Shown: positions 18,483 to 28,258, counted from the stretch's first letter. The stretch: DNA of 64,000 nucleotides from Nostoc sp. 106C (GCF_002154725.1 NZ_MTAW01000235.1:1-64000), one strand, 5' to 3'. Translations and numbers: made by a program. Notes: generated by a model from the letters alone, not told the origin.

Positions 18483-19079
18483 TTAATTGGCAACTTCAGC
18501 CATTTCAATAATTCGCCCTTCATAATCTTTCACTAAAAAATTTAGGGGCTTCTGATTCCGAATCTTAAACTTCAAACCGCGTGTTTCGACTCGCATTAGA
18601 ATCATTTCGAGGCAGTCACGGTCAAAACAAACATGGCGTTGCTGATTTTTTGTCCCCAAACTAGCGCCAGTAATTACGTGTAATTGGGTATTTTTCTTAA
18701 GCTGATACCACAAACCATCGCTAGCATTATTCATCATTCTGCCAGAGAAACTAGGGCCTGTGGACATATAAAGTGGATCTATGCCTGTTGCGCCTATGGT
18801 TTGTTCGTAGTTGTAGTAGTAGTGCAAAGGCACTTCAGCCGCAGGTAAATCTAGCAACCCTTCATACAACTGTCGCGCAATCTCCATATCCGACACCATT
18901 ACGGTATGTACTTTTGGGGCACTGGTGAGGAACATCCACATCGCACCAGCATAAGCCGCCAGTAGCAACACCATAATGCCTTGAGTAGAGAACAGGCTAT
19001 CCAGGGGCAAAGAAGGTAAAAAAGAGCCTAAAGTCAAAGGACTAAGTAGGAAGGGTATCACACTAGCTGCTATAACCAT
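18483..19079 (-). CDS. Membrane-anchored VOC/glyoxalase-fold protein
   Basis: A 198-aa protein; I chose the ATG at 19077-19079 over a TTG two codons earlier. The N-terminus has two hydrophobic stretches (VIAASVIPFLLSPL and GIMVLLLAAYAGAMWMFL). The rest has the vicinal-oxygen-chelate pattern of a glyoxalase-like domain (VHTVMVSDMEIARQLYEGLL near the start, FLVKDYEGRIIEMAEV at the end). This combination is, to my knowledge, conserved in cyanobacteria without an assigned reaction. It diverges from the sigma-like gene. Confidence 0.75.
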   Translation of the reverse strand: MVIAASVIPFLLSPLTLGSFLPSLPLDSLFSTQGIMVLLLAAYAGAMWMFLTSAPKVHTVMVSDMEIARQLYEGLLDLPAAEVPLHYYYNYEQTIGATGIDPLYMSTGPSFSGRMMNNASDGLWYQLKKNTQLHVITGASLGTKNQQRHVCFDRDCLEMILMRVETRGLKFKIRNQKPLNFLVKDYEGRIIEMAEVAN

Positions 19080-19277
19080 GAACAAGTCAAATTATTGTAT
19101 AAGGGAGCCGCTTTTATTATTGTCGATTAAGACTAAAATTAAGTCTTTGTTTATAGTGTATCAATAACTCTAGTGGTCTGAAGTCTGAAGCAAAACAGAC
19201 AAACATGAAGATATTGTGCGCTTAAATGGGAGACTAACATCCCACACATATTTTAACAACTATCAACTCCAAGGCTT

Positions 19278-19904
19278 GTGCAAATACCCCACTTTCCTGA
19301 AGCTAACCACCCGCTAGTCAAGTCACTGTTTCATCAAAGTGACCAAGAACTGCTAACTTCTTTTCAGCGCTCTCCGGATACCGGAAAGTACTTTACAGCG
19401 ATATTTTGTCGCTATAGCCCGATAGTGTACACCTTGATTCGCCATTCGGCGCGATCGCCTGTACAAGCAGATTATTTGTTTGCCCTCACTTGGCGACATA
19501 TCTATTATGAACTTGGTGGACTAGATTTAAGCAAAAGTTCCCAACCAGATCAAGAGTCCTTAACCCTGCAAAATTGGCTGATTAATATCACAGCCTTCTG
19601 CATTAATGAGATTGAACTACCACCAACAGAAGCAATTCATTATTCTCTCAAGGCAACTTCGCCTGCTTTATGGTGCTACGTTGAACAGGCTTTAGAACAG
19701 CTATCACCGATTTTGCGGTTTGTGGTCTTAATGGCTCAAACTTTCCGCTGGAGCGAAACTCGAATTGCTGCCTATCTCCAAGCCGAAGGAGAAAATATTA
19801 CGCCGCTTGAAGTAGCCAATTTTCTTCAAGAAGGATATCGTATGTTAGAGGCTAAATTACCTGGAGATATTCGCGCCATTTACTTGGGTGAAGATTTAGC
19901 TTAA
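19278..19904 (+). CDS. Sigma-70-like (ECF-type) protein
   Basis: A 208-aa cytosolic protein starting at GTG 19278. Residues about 40-75 resemble sigma region 2 (FCRYSPIVYTLIRHS, then DYLFALTWRHIYYEL). Residues about 140-195 resemble region 4 (LSPILRFVVLMAQTFRWSETRIAAYL, then EVANFLQEGYRMLEAKL). The match to canonical ECF sigma factors is loose, and the helix-turn-helix is unusual. It could be a divergent sigma factor or a regulator derived from one. No anti-sigma gene is adjacent. Confidence 0.6.
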   Translation: MQIPHFPEANHPLVKSLFHQSDQELLTSFQRSPDTGKYFTAIFCRYSPIVYTLIRHSARSPVQADYLFALTWRHIYYELGGLDLSKSSQPDQESLTLQNWLINITAFCINEIELPPTEAIHYSLKATSPALWCYVEQALEQLSPILRFVVLMAQTFRWSETRIAAYLQAEGENITPLEVANFLQEGYRMLEAKLPGDIRAIYLGEDLA

Positions 19905-20008
19905 TCACGACTTAAGTATAAACGCGTATATTTTCTACCTCTATTTTGGAAATTTAACACTCCTTCTTAGACTTTGTACTTAAAAGCGAAATTTCCCGGG
20001 TAAGTTTT

Positions 20009-21145
20009 ATGAAACAACGGTATTTCTTACCAGAGGGTAGCATTCTGGATTTCAATCCCACCCTCAGATCTGGACGCTATGGGTTGGAGATTTTGGATTT
20101 TGCTATTCTAGCCTCGCGCCCAAATGGTAAATTCCAATTTTTGACTTCTTGCTTTTTAATGTTGGCTGTTTTTTTTAGCCCGCTAACGGCCAATGCTGCT
20201 GACATTACGCAACAATTGCACCGCCCATTAAATAATTCCTCGTTGCGAGAATCAAGAGATCAAGCAGACAGCTTACTGCGTATCGGTGAGCAACAACAAA
20301 TCTCCGGTTATGCTGAGAAAACAATTGACTCTTGCTTGCAAGCACTGGAAATTTATCACGCCCTTGGTGACTACAAAGCCCAAGGGATGACTTATGATTT
20401 GCTAGCTAAAGCCTACATCGAGCTCAATCGTTTTCAGGATGGGGAAGATGCGTTGCGGCGACGCTTAGCGATCGCGCGCGACACTAAAGATTTTCAGGCT
20501 CAGATTTTCGCACTGAATAATATTAGTACTGTGCTGCTGCAAAAAGGAGAATTTACTCCAGCTGGTAAAACCGTTGAAGAAGCACTGACAATCGCTCAGA
20601 ATGTCCAAAATAGTGCAGGTGAAGGACTGTCTTTAAGTAATTTAGGGTTAGTAAACGCCAGGTTAGGCAATTACAATAAAGCAATTAAATTGTATGAAAG
20701 TGCTTTATCTTTCCGCCGTCAAGTTGGCGATATTCTTGGTGAAACCAATACCCTAAACAACTTAGGCGACGCTTACCTAGCAGTGGGAAATTATCCCGAT
20801 ACAATTGGCACCTATGGAGCAGCTATGCGGATAGCCAAAACCACAGGCGATCGCACTAACTATTTACGCGCGATTGATGGTTTAGTTATGGCGCACAGTT
20901 CTGTAGGACGTTATGAGCGAGCTTTTGACTTATTAGAACAACGCTTAGTAACTGCTAGAGAATTGCAAAATCTGCGGGAAGAATTTAAATCTTTTATGAC
21001 TTACGGTAATTTGTACGAGCAGTTAAATAATTATCTAACTGCCCGTAACTTTTACGAACGAGCACTTGTGTTAGCAAAAGCTCTAGAAGACAGCAAACAG
21101 GAAGTATTCTTAGTTGATAAGCTGATTAAATTGCCCAAACGTTAA
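20009..21145 (+). CDS. TPR-repeat protein, probably exported
   Basis: A 378-aa protein with about six tetratricopeptide repeats from residue 75 onward (for example LGNYNKAIKLYESALSFRR and VGNYPDTIGTYGAAMRIA). A hydrophobic, signal-like segment ending in ANA-AD lies unusually far in, near residues 43-65, behind a lead derived from a common gattttggatttt-type repeat. Translation may therefore really begin closer to the signal peptide; no ribosome-binding site settles it. The protein is probably a periplasmic or envelope scaffold for protein-protein contacts. Confidence 0.75.
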   Translation: MKQRYFLPEGSILDFNPTLRSGRYGLEILDFAILASRPNGKFQFLTSCFLMLAVFFSPLTANAADITQQLHRPLNNSSLRESRDQADSLLRIGEQQQISGYAEKTIDSCLQALEIYHALGDYKAQGMTYDLLAKAYIELNRFQDGEDALRRRLAIARDTKDFQAQIFALNNISTVLLQKGEFTPAGKTVEEALTIAQNVQNSAGEGLSLSNLGLVNARLGNYNKAIKLYESALSFRRQVGDILGETNTLNNLGDAYLAVGNYPDTIGTYGAAMRIAKTTGDRTNYLRAIDGLVMAHSSVGRYERAFDLLEQRLVTARELQNLREEFKSFMTYGNLYEQLNNYLTARNFYERALVLAKALEDSKQEVFLVDKLIKLPKR

Positions 21146-21159
21146 AGGCAATCTTTCGT

Positions 21160-21184
21160 AGGGTAGGCAATGCCCACCTATCCT
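21160..21184. terminator. Weak palindrome between convergent genes
   Basis: A gggtaggcaatgcccacct palindrome of a repeat type common in Nostoc DNA. It lies between the stops of the TPR gene and the 272-aa gene. Imperfect pairing; a possible shared terminator. Confidence 0.35.
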
Positions 21185-21203
21185 GAGGATTTTTGATTCT
21201 TAT

Positions 21204-22022
21204 CTAATTCAAATACACTGAGCCATTAGATTGAATTCTCATGGCTTTTTTATCTTGGGCTAGGTTTGTGGTTTCCTTTAATCTAACTTCCAATAATCCT
21301 GTTTCTGAAGAAGGCTGTGGAGTCACTGACAGCAATCCGCCATCTTCTCGTTGAAATGTCACTGTTACTGGCGCACGTAAACCCTGTAATACTACATCAG
21401 ACTTGCCGCTTAGCGATCGCTGGTCAGTATCGCCAATGACTTGGTAAGTTACATTAGCTCCAGTATCATTCACTAGCCTGACATTAACATTGCCATTTGC
21501 GAGTGCCACTGTAGTAACTGGGGTTTGTCCCTGTTGTTGTAATGACGGTTCAGTTACAGAATTTTGTTGTGTAGGAACCTGCTGAGGCGTTGTGTAGGTA
21601 GTTGAACTATCAGTCTGTGAAGGTTGCTGGGAGCGATTGTAGGGACGTTCATTTAAAATGCCAGGATTGGGGTTAACTCCTGAGTTAGTTGAGTTAGTAG
21701 TAGTTGAAGGTGTTTCTCCACCTACACCCATTCTTGTTTGATCTGCCGATGGCGTAGCCGGAACGGAACTAGAAGGAAGCATCCCTTGGGATTGCATTCT
21801 TTGAGTTAGAGCATTGGGTGGACATCCTTGAGGAACCAATACACGATTAGTATGTTGAGGTTCGTAGAAAATACTCGGGCAGGGATTGACTTTAGCGTTA
21901 GCAGAACTAGGCTGCTGTGTTACTGGTGTTTGAGCAAATGCTGGAAAACTCATCAGTAAACCGCCACAGATAGCAGCCACTAACTCAGCCGACTTACGAA
22001 ACTTTGGATAATTGCTCTTCAT
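21204..22022 (-). CDS. Secreted Gln/Thr/Ser-rich protein of unknown function
   Basis: A 272-aa protein with a signal peptide ending SFPAFA-QT (about residue 30). After a Cys-containing segment (NPCPSIFYEP, VPQGCPP; one possible disulfide) comes a long low-complexity linker rich in Thr, Ser, Gln and Pro (about residues 80-165). A folded C-terminal beta-rich domain follows (VNVRLVNDTGANVTYQVIG, then LLEVRLKETTNLAQD). I recognise no named family. It is probably periplasmic or surface-exposed. Single gene with a 600-bp AT-rich region behind its start. Confidence 0.7.
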   Translation of the reverse strand: MKSNYPKFRKSAELVAAICGGLLMSFPAFAQTPVTQQPSSANAKVNPCPSIFYEPQHTNRVLVPQGCPPNALTQRMQSQGMLPSSSVPATPSADQTRMGVGGETPSTTTNSTNSGVNPNPGILNERPYNRSQQPSQTDSSTTYTTPQQVPTQQNSVTEPSLQQQGQTPVTTVALANGNVNVRLVNDTGANVTYQVIGDTDQRSLSGKSDVVLQGLRAPVTVTFQREDGGLLSVTPQPSSETGLLEVRLKETTNLAQDKKAMRIQSNGSVYLN

Positions 22023-22625
22023 TGTTGACTCCTGGAAAAATCTCAGCTTAGCTTTTTGGAAATTTTCTAAATCAGCAAAATATTTCAGGTAATAAATTTG
22101 TCAAAAATTACCCTCTGCCATTGAATTTATTCGGCTTTTTATGACTATTATTTAGATGATATTAATTTATCTATTAGCTGAAGTTTTTGGATCTAACTAT
22201 AGGTTTGAAAATTTATGCAAGCTAAAGCAATGGTATACTTCCTAAGTATGATTAATATAAATCATTAGTTATAATCCAATAGTTAAAAATAAGTATTGCT
22301 GACTACTTTATTTTCTTTTGCTAAAGGGAAAAAATGAAAATTATTACTTTTTTGAAATAATATTAAGCTTAGATAAGCTATCTTTAATTCTAATTAGGAA
22401 TAGAGGTTCAATATCTGCTCAACTTGCTGGCAAAATCAGGATTTAGATAATTATTTTATATTGTCAAGGTGGAGTTTAAGCTATTGCTATTAATCTTAAA
22501 ATTACCAGAACCTTTCTACTGTTAGCTATTAATAGATAGATCAAGACTGTAAGTTTTGCTATCTAAGTTATTCAATAAACTTGTTTATATTCATCTGTCA
22601 CAGGAAACAAATATCGAGGACAGAA
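22023..22625. other. AT-rich geneless spacer
   Basis: About 600 bp with no gene, repeat or clear hairpin. It presumably contains the promoter of the secreted Gln/Thr-rich protein. Confidence 0.4.
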
Positions 22626-24032
22626 TTAAGACTCAAGAGTTACTGGTAAAGTAATTGTAAAAGTAGTACCTTTGCCCAGGCTGCTTTCAACTTGAATCTG
22701 ACCTTGGTGATGTTCGACAATAGCTTGAGCGATCGCCAGCCCCAATCCTGAACCAGTAGAAATATCTGTAGCTGTATTCCCATTGTTATGGGTACGTGCT
22801 GGATCTACCCGATAAAAGCGGTCAAACAAGCGTGGTAGTGCATCCCCTGGAATGCCAATCCCTGTGTCGCTTACCTTAACTTGTAATTGAGCGCTACTGT
22901 AGCGTAGTCCAGAAATGCGATCGCTACCCTCTAGACGCGCCAACTCGACAGTTACCCGTCCTTGAGATGGAGTGTACTGCAAAGCGTTAGCAATCAAATT
23001 AGTGAAAAGTCGCACCAGCTGATCCCAGTTGCCTACAAGTGTGAACCAATTGTCAAGCAATTCCGGGCTAGTTTCCGCAACGGGAGGATCTACTAAGTCT
23101 AAAGCAAGGGTAATTGTCTTTTCAGTCGCTAACAATTGCTGTTCTTCCAGCACTTCCATCAGCAAAGCGTCCATTGGACAAGATGAAAAGTTATCTTTAC
23201 TTATTCCACTATCTTGCCTGGCGAGAAACAGTAAATCATTGACTAATCTACCTAAACGTTGGGTGAGTCGTTCAACTAATTTTAACTGTTGGCGATAGTG
23301 TAAAGAAGTAGTAACTTCTACCTCTGCTAACTCTAAATCAGCAAGAGCAACTTGCACATTAGTTTGAATCAAAGTAATCGGATTTCTGAGTTCGTGAGAA
23401 GCATCAGCAGTAAATTGTTTGAGGCGTTGGTACGAATCGCCTACTGGTTCCATTGCTTTACCAGAAAGGAACCAACCGCTTGCGCCTACAGAAAGCACCA
23501 TCAATCCAGTACCCAGCGCCAAATCAAAAATTAATTGACGACTAGGTTTGGTAACTTCAAACCAGGGATGGCTAACACGCAAATAGCCTAAGACTTGCCG
23601 TCCTACTTCTACCCGTTGTGTTACTTGGCGTAATAATACTGCTGATTTTCCCCATCCCTCTTGTGCTACACGTACAGTTTCACCAGTACGATTGGCATGA
23701 ATGGGGATATTGAGAGGTGTGGAGAGAGTTGACCACAGTAATTCACCAGTGGCACTAAACCATTCCAAATCAATGTGATCGTCTTCTACGGTGTCAGCAT
23801 TGTCGCGAAAACTAGCTTCTACATTAATGCGTAATGTCTCACTACCAGTGTTGACAGGCTCAATTACCAGCGATCGCTCTACTACTTCCACCACATGATT
23901 GAGGGTATCGTCAATCCGCTCAACCAGCGTACTACGGACATATAAATATACTCCACTCGCAAATAATAATAGTAATACGGCCGTTACGGCAGTGTACCAA
24001 AGAGCGAGACGGCGGCGAGTAACTTGAAACAT
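22626..24032 (-). CDS. Sensor histidine kinase, RppB-like
   Basis: A 468-aa membrane sensor kinase. TM1 is about residues 11-32 and TM2 about 167-190, enclosing a periplasmic sensing domain of some 130 residues. The phospho-acceptor is His213 in ASHELRNPIT, followed by the N box (NLIANALQYTP), G1 (DTGIGIP) and G2 (GSGLGLAIA). The overall sequence resembles the cyanobacterial RppB/NrsS kinases, which respond to redox state or nickel in Synechocystis. I see no recognisable HAMP domain. No response-regulator gene is adjacent here, unlike rppA-rppB, so its partner must be elsewhere. Confidence 0.88.
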   Translation of the reverse strand: MFQVTRRRLALWYTAVTAVLLLLFASGVYLYVRSTLVERIDDTLNHVVEVVERSLVIEPVNTGSETLRINVEASFRDNADTVEDDHIDLEWFSATGELLWSTLSTPLNIPIHANRTGETVRVAQEGWGKSAVLLRQVTQRVEVGRQVLGYLRVSHPWFEVTKPSRQLIFDLALGTGLMVLSVGASGWFLSGKAMEPVGDSYQRLKQFTADASHELRNPITLIQTNVQVALADLELAEVEVTTSLHYRQQLKLVERLTQRLGRLVNDLLFLARQDSGISKDNFSSCPMDALLMEVLEEQQLLATEKTITLALDLVDPPVAETSPELLDNWFTLVGNWDQLVRLFTNLIANALQYTPSQGRVTVELARLEGSDRISGLRYSSAQLQVKVSDTGIGIPGDALPRLFDRFYRVDPARTHNNGNTATDISTGSGLGLAIAQAIVEHHQGQIQVESSLGKGTTFTITLPVTLES

Positions 24033-24351
24033 AGATCTTATTTGTTAATAGGTTTGTAGTGAGTTAGCGCGGTCTTGAGGGTTTCCCTCATGAGCGACTA
24101 ACGAACCCGCAGGGTAAGTACTTTAATGTGTAAAAATTTAGGACTAAAGTCCTGTCTAGAAACTTATTCTCCTCTCAAAATTAATCACATAAAGCACTAG
24201 CGAACGTTAGATATTGTTAACACTATTGCGATTTTCTATATATAAAAGCGCTGCCAGATAACAAGCTGCTTCGCGCCCAATACACTATTTCATTTACTAT
24301 GTTTATTATTCGACTGTTGAATGGGCTGCAACTATCCGCCCTAAGGTGATT
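24033..24351. repeat. Nostoc-type palindromic repeats upstream of ppk
   Basis: A spacer between divergent genes. It contains the hairpin gaggg/ccctc (24077-24081, 24085-24089) within a recurrent Nostoc-type sequence, and the palindrome ggactaaagtcc near 24141-24152. Promoters of both neighbours must lie here as well. Confidence 0.5.
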
Positions 24352-26562
24352 ATGGCAAAATCCAAGAAGAGCGCTACTCCCATCAATCTGAGCGATCCAC
24401 AATACTACATCAACCGAGAATTAAGCTGGTTGGAGTTTAATAGCAGGGTGTTACATGAAGCCTGCGATCAGCGAACGCCACTCTTGGAAAGACTGAAATT
24501 TTTGGCTATCTTCACCTCAAATTTAGATGAGTTCTTCATGGTACGGGTTGCAGGTTTAAAGCAACAAGTAGAGGCAAAAGTCAGCCAGTTAAGCCCTGAT
24601 GGTCGCACACCACAACAACAGCTAGACGATATTAGGTTTACCTTGAGTCCCCAGGTGACCAAACAGCATCAACATTTTGAGCGAGTACTCCGACCCCTGC
24701 TGGCAAATCATCGGATACACATTCTGGATTATATAGATTTGTCAGAAAAACAGCGGAATTATCTAGATAATTACTTTGAAGAACAGATTTTTCCCGTTCT
24801 GACTCCCCTGGCTGTTGACCCTAGCCATCCTTTTCCCTACATTTCCAATCTCAGTTTAAATTTGGCAGTAGTGGTCAAAAACCCAGAAACTGAGGAAGAG
24901 TTTTTTGCCAGAGTTAAAGTACCAAAAGTCTTACCGCGATTTTTACCTTTACCGCCAGAGTTAGGAATTCACCATAACGGTCAACCTGCTCACTGGACTG
25001 GTGTACCTTTGGAACAGGCGATCGCGCATAATTTAGATTCTTTATTTCCGGGAATGAATATTCAGGAGTATCATCCCTTCCGGATTACTCGTGACGCTGA
25101 TTTGGCATTAGAAGAGGATGAAGCCGACGATCTGCTGTTGGCGATCGAACAAGAATTACGAAAACGTCGCATTGGTGGAACTCCCGTACGGTTAGAAATT
25201 CAATCTCAAACTCCCGAAGGAGTGCGATCGCGTTTGTTACAAGATTTGGAATTAACCGAAAGTGATGTTTACGAAGTAGATGGGCTTTTGGGACTGCGAG
25301 ATTTGATGTATTTTATAGCGTTACCGCTACCAGAATTCAAAGATCCACCACGACAATCTGTAGTACCTTCGCGCTTGCAATGGTTGCGAGAACCCAGTGT
25401 CAGTTCCGATATACCAGAGGTAGACGAAGGAAAAGACTTTTTTGCGGTCATTCGGGAAAAGGATTTACTAGTACACCATCCTTATCAATCATTTTCCACA
25501 ACAGTGGTGCGCTTTATTACTCATGCTGCCCACGATCCGAATGTGCTAGCCATCAAGATGACTCTTTACCGGACTTCTGGTGACTCGCCTATCGTCAATG
25601 CCTTAATTGCTGCTGCCGAAAATGGTAAGCAGGTGTCTGTATTAGTAGAATTGAAAGCGCGGTTTGATGAGGAGAACAATATTTACTGGGCAAGGCGTTT
25701 AGAGAGAGTTGGCGTTCACGTTGTCTATGGTTTAGTCGGGCTGAAAACTCATTGTAAAACTATCATGGTTGTGCGCCGAGAAAAAGACCGGATGCGTCGC
25801 TACGTGCATATTGGTACTGGCAACTATAACCAGAAAACGGCACGACTTTATACAGATTTAGGATTATTTACCTGTCAAGAAGAAATCGGTGCTGACATCA
25901 CCGATTTGTTTAATTTTTTAACAGGTTACTCGCGGCAAAAGTCTTATCGAGAAGTACTAGTTGCCCCTGTAAATATGCGCGATCGCTTTTTGGCACTAAT
26001 TAATCGTGAAATCGAAAATGCTAAAAATGGATTTACCGGGCGAATTGTTGCCAAAATGAATTCCCTTGTCGATCCGCAAATTATTGCCACTTTATATGAA
26101 GCATCTCGTGCCGGAGTCCAAATTGACATAATTGTCCGAGGTGTTTGCTGTTTGCGCCCAGGACTGAAAGATATTAGTGACAATATTCGTATCATCAGCA
26201 TAGTTGGACGATTTTTGGAACACTCCCGCATTTTTTATTTTTATAACAATGCTCAAGAGGAAATCTATATTGGCAGCGCTGATTGGATGCGTCGCAACTT
26301 AGATCGCCGAGTTGAAGTAATTACTCCTATAAAAGATCTAGATATTGCCAAAGACTTGCAAGAAATCCTGGGAATTATGCTGGCAGACAATCGGCAAGCT
26401 TGGGAGTTGCAAGCCAATGGCAGCTACATCCAACGGCATCCATGCGATCATGCTCCAGAAGCTAACTCACAAAAAAGTCTCATCAATATGGCACTACGCT
26501 CAACTAGTATTGCCTCAACTCTCATTGATTCAAAAAAGAATTCTTTCTATCTTGACAACTAG
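24352..26562 (+). CDS. ppk1: Polyphosphate kinase 1
   Basis: A 736-aa enzyme that reversibly transfers the gamma-phosphate of ATP to polyphosphate, building the phosphate store. The start is the ATG at 24352, because an AAGGTG precedes it and the family begins near there; a GTG lies two codons earlier. The N domain (YYINRELSWLEFNSRVL), head domain and two catalytic C domains are complete. The active-site histidines are present: His486 in VHIGTGNYNQKTARLY (autophosphorylated His in E. coli) and His624 in FLEHSRIFYF. Length and order are normal. Transcribed alone; no ppx gene nearby. Confidence 0.97.
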   Translation: MAKSKKSATPINLSDPQYYINRELSWLEFNSRVLHEACDQRTPLLERLKFLAIFTSNLDEFFMVRVAGLKQQVEAKVSQLSPDGRTPQQQLDDIRFTLSPQVTKQHQHFERVLRPLLANHRIHILDYIDLSEKQRNYLDNYFEEQIFPVLTPLAVDPSHPFPYISNLSLNLAVVVKNPETEEEFFARVKVPKVLPRFLPLPPELGIHHNGQPAHWTGVPLEQAIAHNLDSLFPGMNIQEYHPFRITRDADLALEEDEADDLLLAIEQELRKRRIGGTPVRLEIQSQTPEGVRSRLLQDLELTESDVYEVDGLLGLRDLMYFIALPLPEFKDPPRQSVVPSRLQWLREPSVSSDIPEVDEGKDFFAVIREKDLLVHHPYQSFSTTVVRFITHAAHDPNVLAIKMTLYRTSGDSPIVNALIAAAENGKQVSVLVELKARFDEENNIYWARRLERVGVHVVYGLVGLKTHCKTIMVVRREKDRMRRYVHIGTGNYNQKTARLYTDLGLFTCQEEIGADITDLFNFLTGYSRQKSYREVLVAPVNMRDRFLALINREIENAKNGFTGRIVAKMNSLVDPQIIATLYEASRAGVQIDIIVRGVCCLRPGLKDISDNIRIISIVGRFLEHSRIFYFYNNAQEEIYIGSADWMRRNLDRRVEVITPIKDLDIAKDLQEILGIMLADNRQAWELQANGSYIQRHPCDHAPEANSQKSLINMALRSTSIASTLIDSKKNSFYLDN

Positions 26563-26719
26563 CTCAATGTATTCTTTTAGAAAACTTTAATTTTTCCTCA
26601 CAAAATCTCAATTATTTGCCCTTGCTAGAAACTAGATTATTCAACCATAGGATAGAGTAATTCCTGGCACTTGTTCCCATAAACTATAAAGGTTATTCTA
26701 TTTAGTCTTTTCCTAATAA

Positions 26720-27142
26720 ATGTTAATGTTGTCCTGTAAGTCTTCTACCTTACGTGTTCTAGTGGTTGACGATCACGAACTAACCCGCTTAACTCTACAA
26801 TTAGCTTTTTCTTGCCAAGAAAATATTCAAGTAGTCGGTTTAGCCAAGAATGGTCAAGAAGCTATAGAAATGGTTAAGCGTTACCATCCTGATGTGATTG
26901 TTCTAGATTTGCAGATGCCAGTCATGGATGGTTGGAGTGCATCTGGTCATATTAAGGCTATCTCTCCTAATACTCAAATCCTTGCTTACTCTTCAGTAGA
27001 AGATGCAAGTTTGCTCCAGACTAAAACCATGCCTAGCTTTGATGATTTTTGCAGAAAGGATGTACCGACAACCGAACTCATTGCTTTGGTTAGACAGTTA
27101 GGAAACCGTGCAGGAGATGACTTAACTGAGTTACCAGATTAA
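26720..27142 (+). CDS. Stand-alone receiver (CheY-like) response regulator
   Basis: A 140-aa protein consisting only of a REC domain: acidic pair in VLVVDDHE, phospho-acceptor Asp in VLDLQMPVMDG, Ser/Thr in LAYSSVED and a Lys in CRKD. No output domain, so it would act through partner proteins or phosphotransfer. It resembles the receiver part of NarL-type regulators with the DNA-binding part missing. It follows ppk by 157 bp and ends in a terminator at 27218-27254. Its kinase cannot be read from context. Confidence 0.85.
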   Translation: MLMLSCKSSTLRVLVVDDHELTRLTLQLAFSCQENIQVVGLAKNGQEAIEMVKRYHPDVIVLDLQMPVMDGWSASGHIKAISPNTQILAYSSVEDASLLQTKTMPSFDDFCRKDVPTTELIALVRQLGNRAGDDLTELPD

Positions 27143-27217
27143 TGATGCAGCAAAATTGGTCGGTGAACCCAGGTACAGTTAAATTCTGGGGACTTAGGGA
27201 CATTTTAAGCCTTAAAA

Positions 27218-27260
27218 GCGTCGGTAGACCGGATAATTAACGGTGTACCGACGCAATTTT
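27218..27260 (+). terminator. Terminator after the receiver gene
   Basis: gcgtcggtagaccg (27218-27231) pairs with cggtgtaccgacgc (27241-27254), 14 bp with one mismatch, followed by aatttt. Also close to the stop of the converging 60-aa gene. Confidence 0.6.
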
Positions 27261-27285
27261 GCTCTTTGGTAACGCTTAGATAGGC

Positions 27286-27468
27286 TTAGTTACTTCCTGT
27301 CTCCGGAATAGTGCGTCTAAATTCGTCTACTAAATCATCTAATTCTTCCAAAGCCTGATTCACGTCAATTCTCAAAGTTCCTAGATTGGGTTGTTCTAAT
27401 AAACTCAGTAGGTATTGGCGTTTGCTCTCAACTGCGGCAATTCGTTCTTTTATAGTCTGTATATCCAT
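27286..27468 (-). CDS. Small coiled-coil protein, unknown
   Basis: A 60-aa protein with heptad-like charged helices (MDIQTIKERIAAVESKRQYL and ALEELDDLVDEFRRTI). It starts at ATG 27466-27468. No membrane or signal segment. I think similar small proteins occur in other cyanobacteria, but I cannot name the family. Single gene, tail to tail with the receiver gene. Confidence 0.6.
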   Translation of the reverse strand: MDIQTIKERIAAVESKRQYLLSLLEQPNLGTLRIDVNQALEELDDLVDEFRRTIPETGSN

Positions 27469-27693
27469 TGTTTTTTGCAGTCCTTAACTATCTTCAAGTT
27501 TAAAATTAACGCAAAAAAAGGCTAGGGCGAGAATTTACTGGTTAACTCTAGGTCGCTTGCAAAATAAATTCCGGTTTTGCCAACGCTACACTTACTGATT
27601 AGCTTTACTTTAGCTAAGACTCTTCCCTTATATGTTACTCATATCAGATGATAGTAAAATTAAGGTTTTAAGAATTTATAGTAACCTCAGCTC

Positions 27694-28242
27694 ATGCTAC
27701 GCCAAATTTCTTTGGGAACACTCGGTTTAACAGTCGGCGGTATCTTAACCATTGTCGGCTTTATAGCCTACGCCGCTGATAATGCCACACTCAATCTTGC
27801 CGGATTTTTTTACGGATTTCCTCTCTTGCTAGGAGGATTAGCGCTGAAAGCTAATGAACTCAAACCTATACCTTTTAGCCAAACTACTACACCCGCAGTT
27901 TTGAGATTGCGCGAACAACAGGCAACTGTTACCCAAAATAAAATTCGTAAAGACATCACCCGATTTTGCTATGGTCAAGATGCCCATTTTGATAGGGCAC
28001 TTTCTTTTCTCGGTCTAAGTCCGACGGATGAAGAAAGACCAATCATTACAGGATTACGAGAAAAAGAAATTAATGGAGCTTACGCTTTAATTTTAGAATT
28101 TGATTCACCCTTGATTCCAATTGATGTTTGGCAGCAAAAGCAGGAAAAAATGACTAGCTATTTCGGGCCTGGAGTAGAAGTCCAAATCACACAGCCTGGT
28201 GAAAATAAAATTGAATTAGCATTGATTACTAATCAAAAATAG
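27694..28242 (+). CDS. DUF2854 family membrane protein
   Basis: A 182-aa protein with two N-terminal membrane helices (LGTLGLTVGGILTIVGFIAY and LNLAGFFYGFPLLLGGLAL). A cytosolic or stromal-side domain follows, with the conserved DITRFCYGQDAHFDRAL and DERPIITGLRE blocks typical of DUF2854. The family is found in cyanobacteria and plastids, so a role near the photosynthetic membrane is plausible, but no function is established to my knowledge. Start ATG 27694. It converges with the CRR7 gene across a 12-bp hairpin. Confidence 0.85.
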   Translation: MLRQISLGTLGLTVGGILTIVGFIAYAADNATLNLAGFFYGFPLLLGGLALKANELKPIPFSQTTTPAVLRLREQQATVTQNKIRKDITRFCYGQDAHFDRALSFLGLSPTDEERPIITGLREKEINGAYALILEFDSPLIPIDVWQQKQEKMTSYFGPGVEVQITQPGENKIELALITNQK

Positions 28243-28258
28243 GTATTAGTCAATATTC

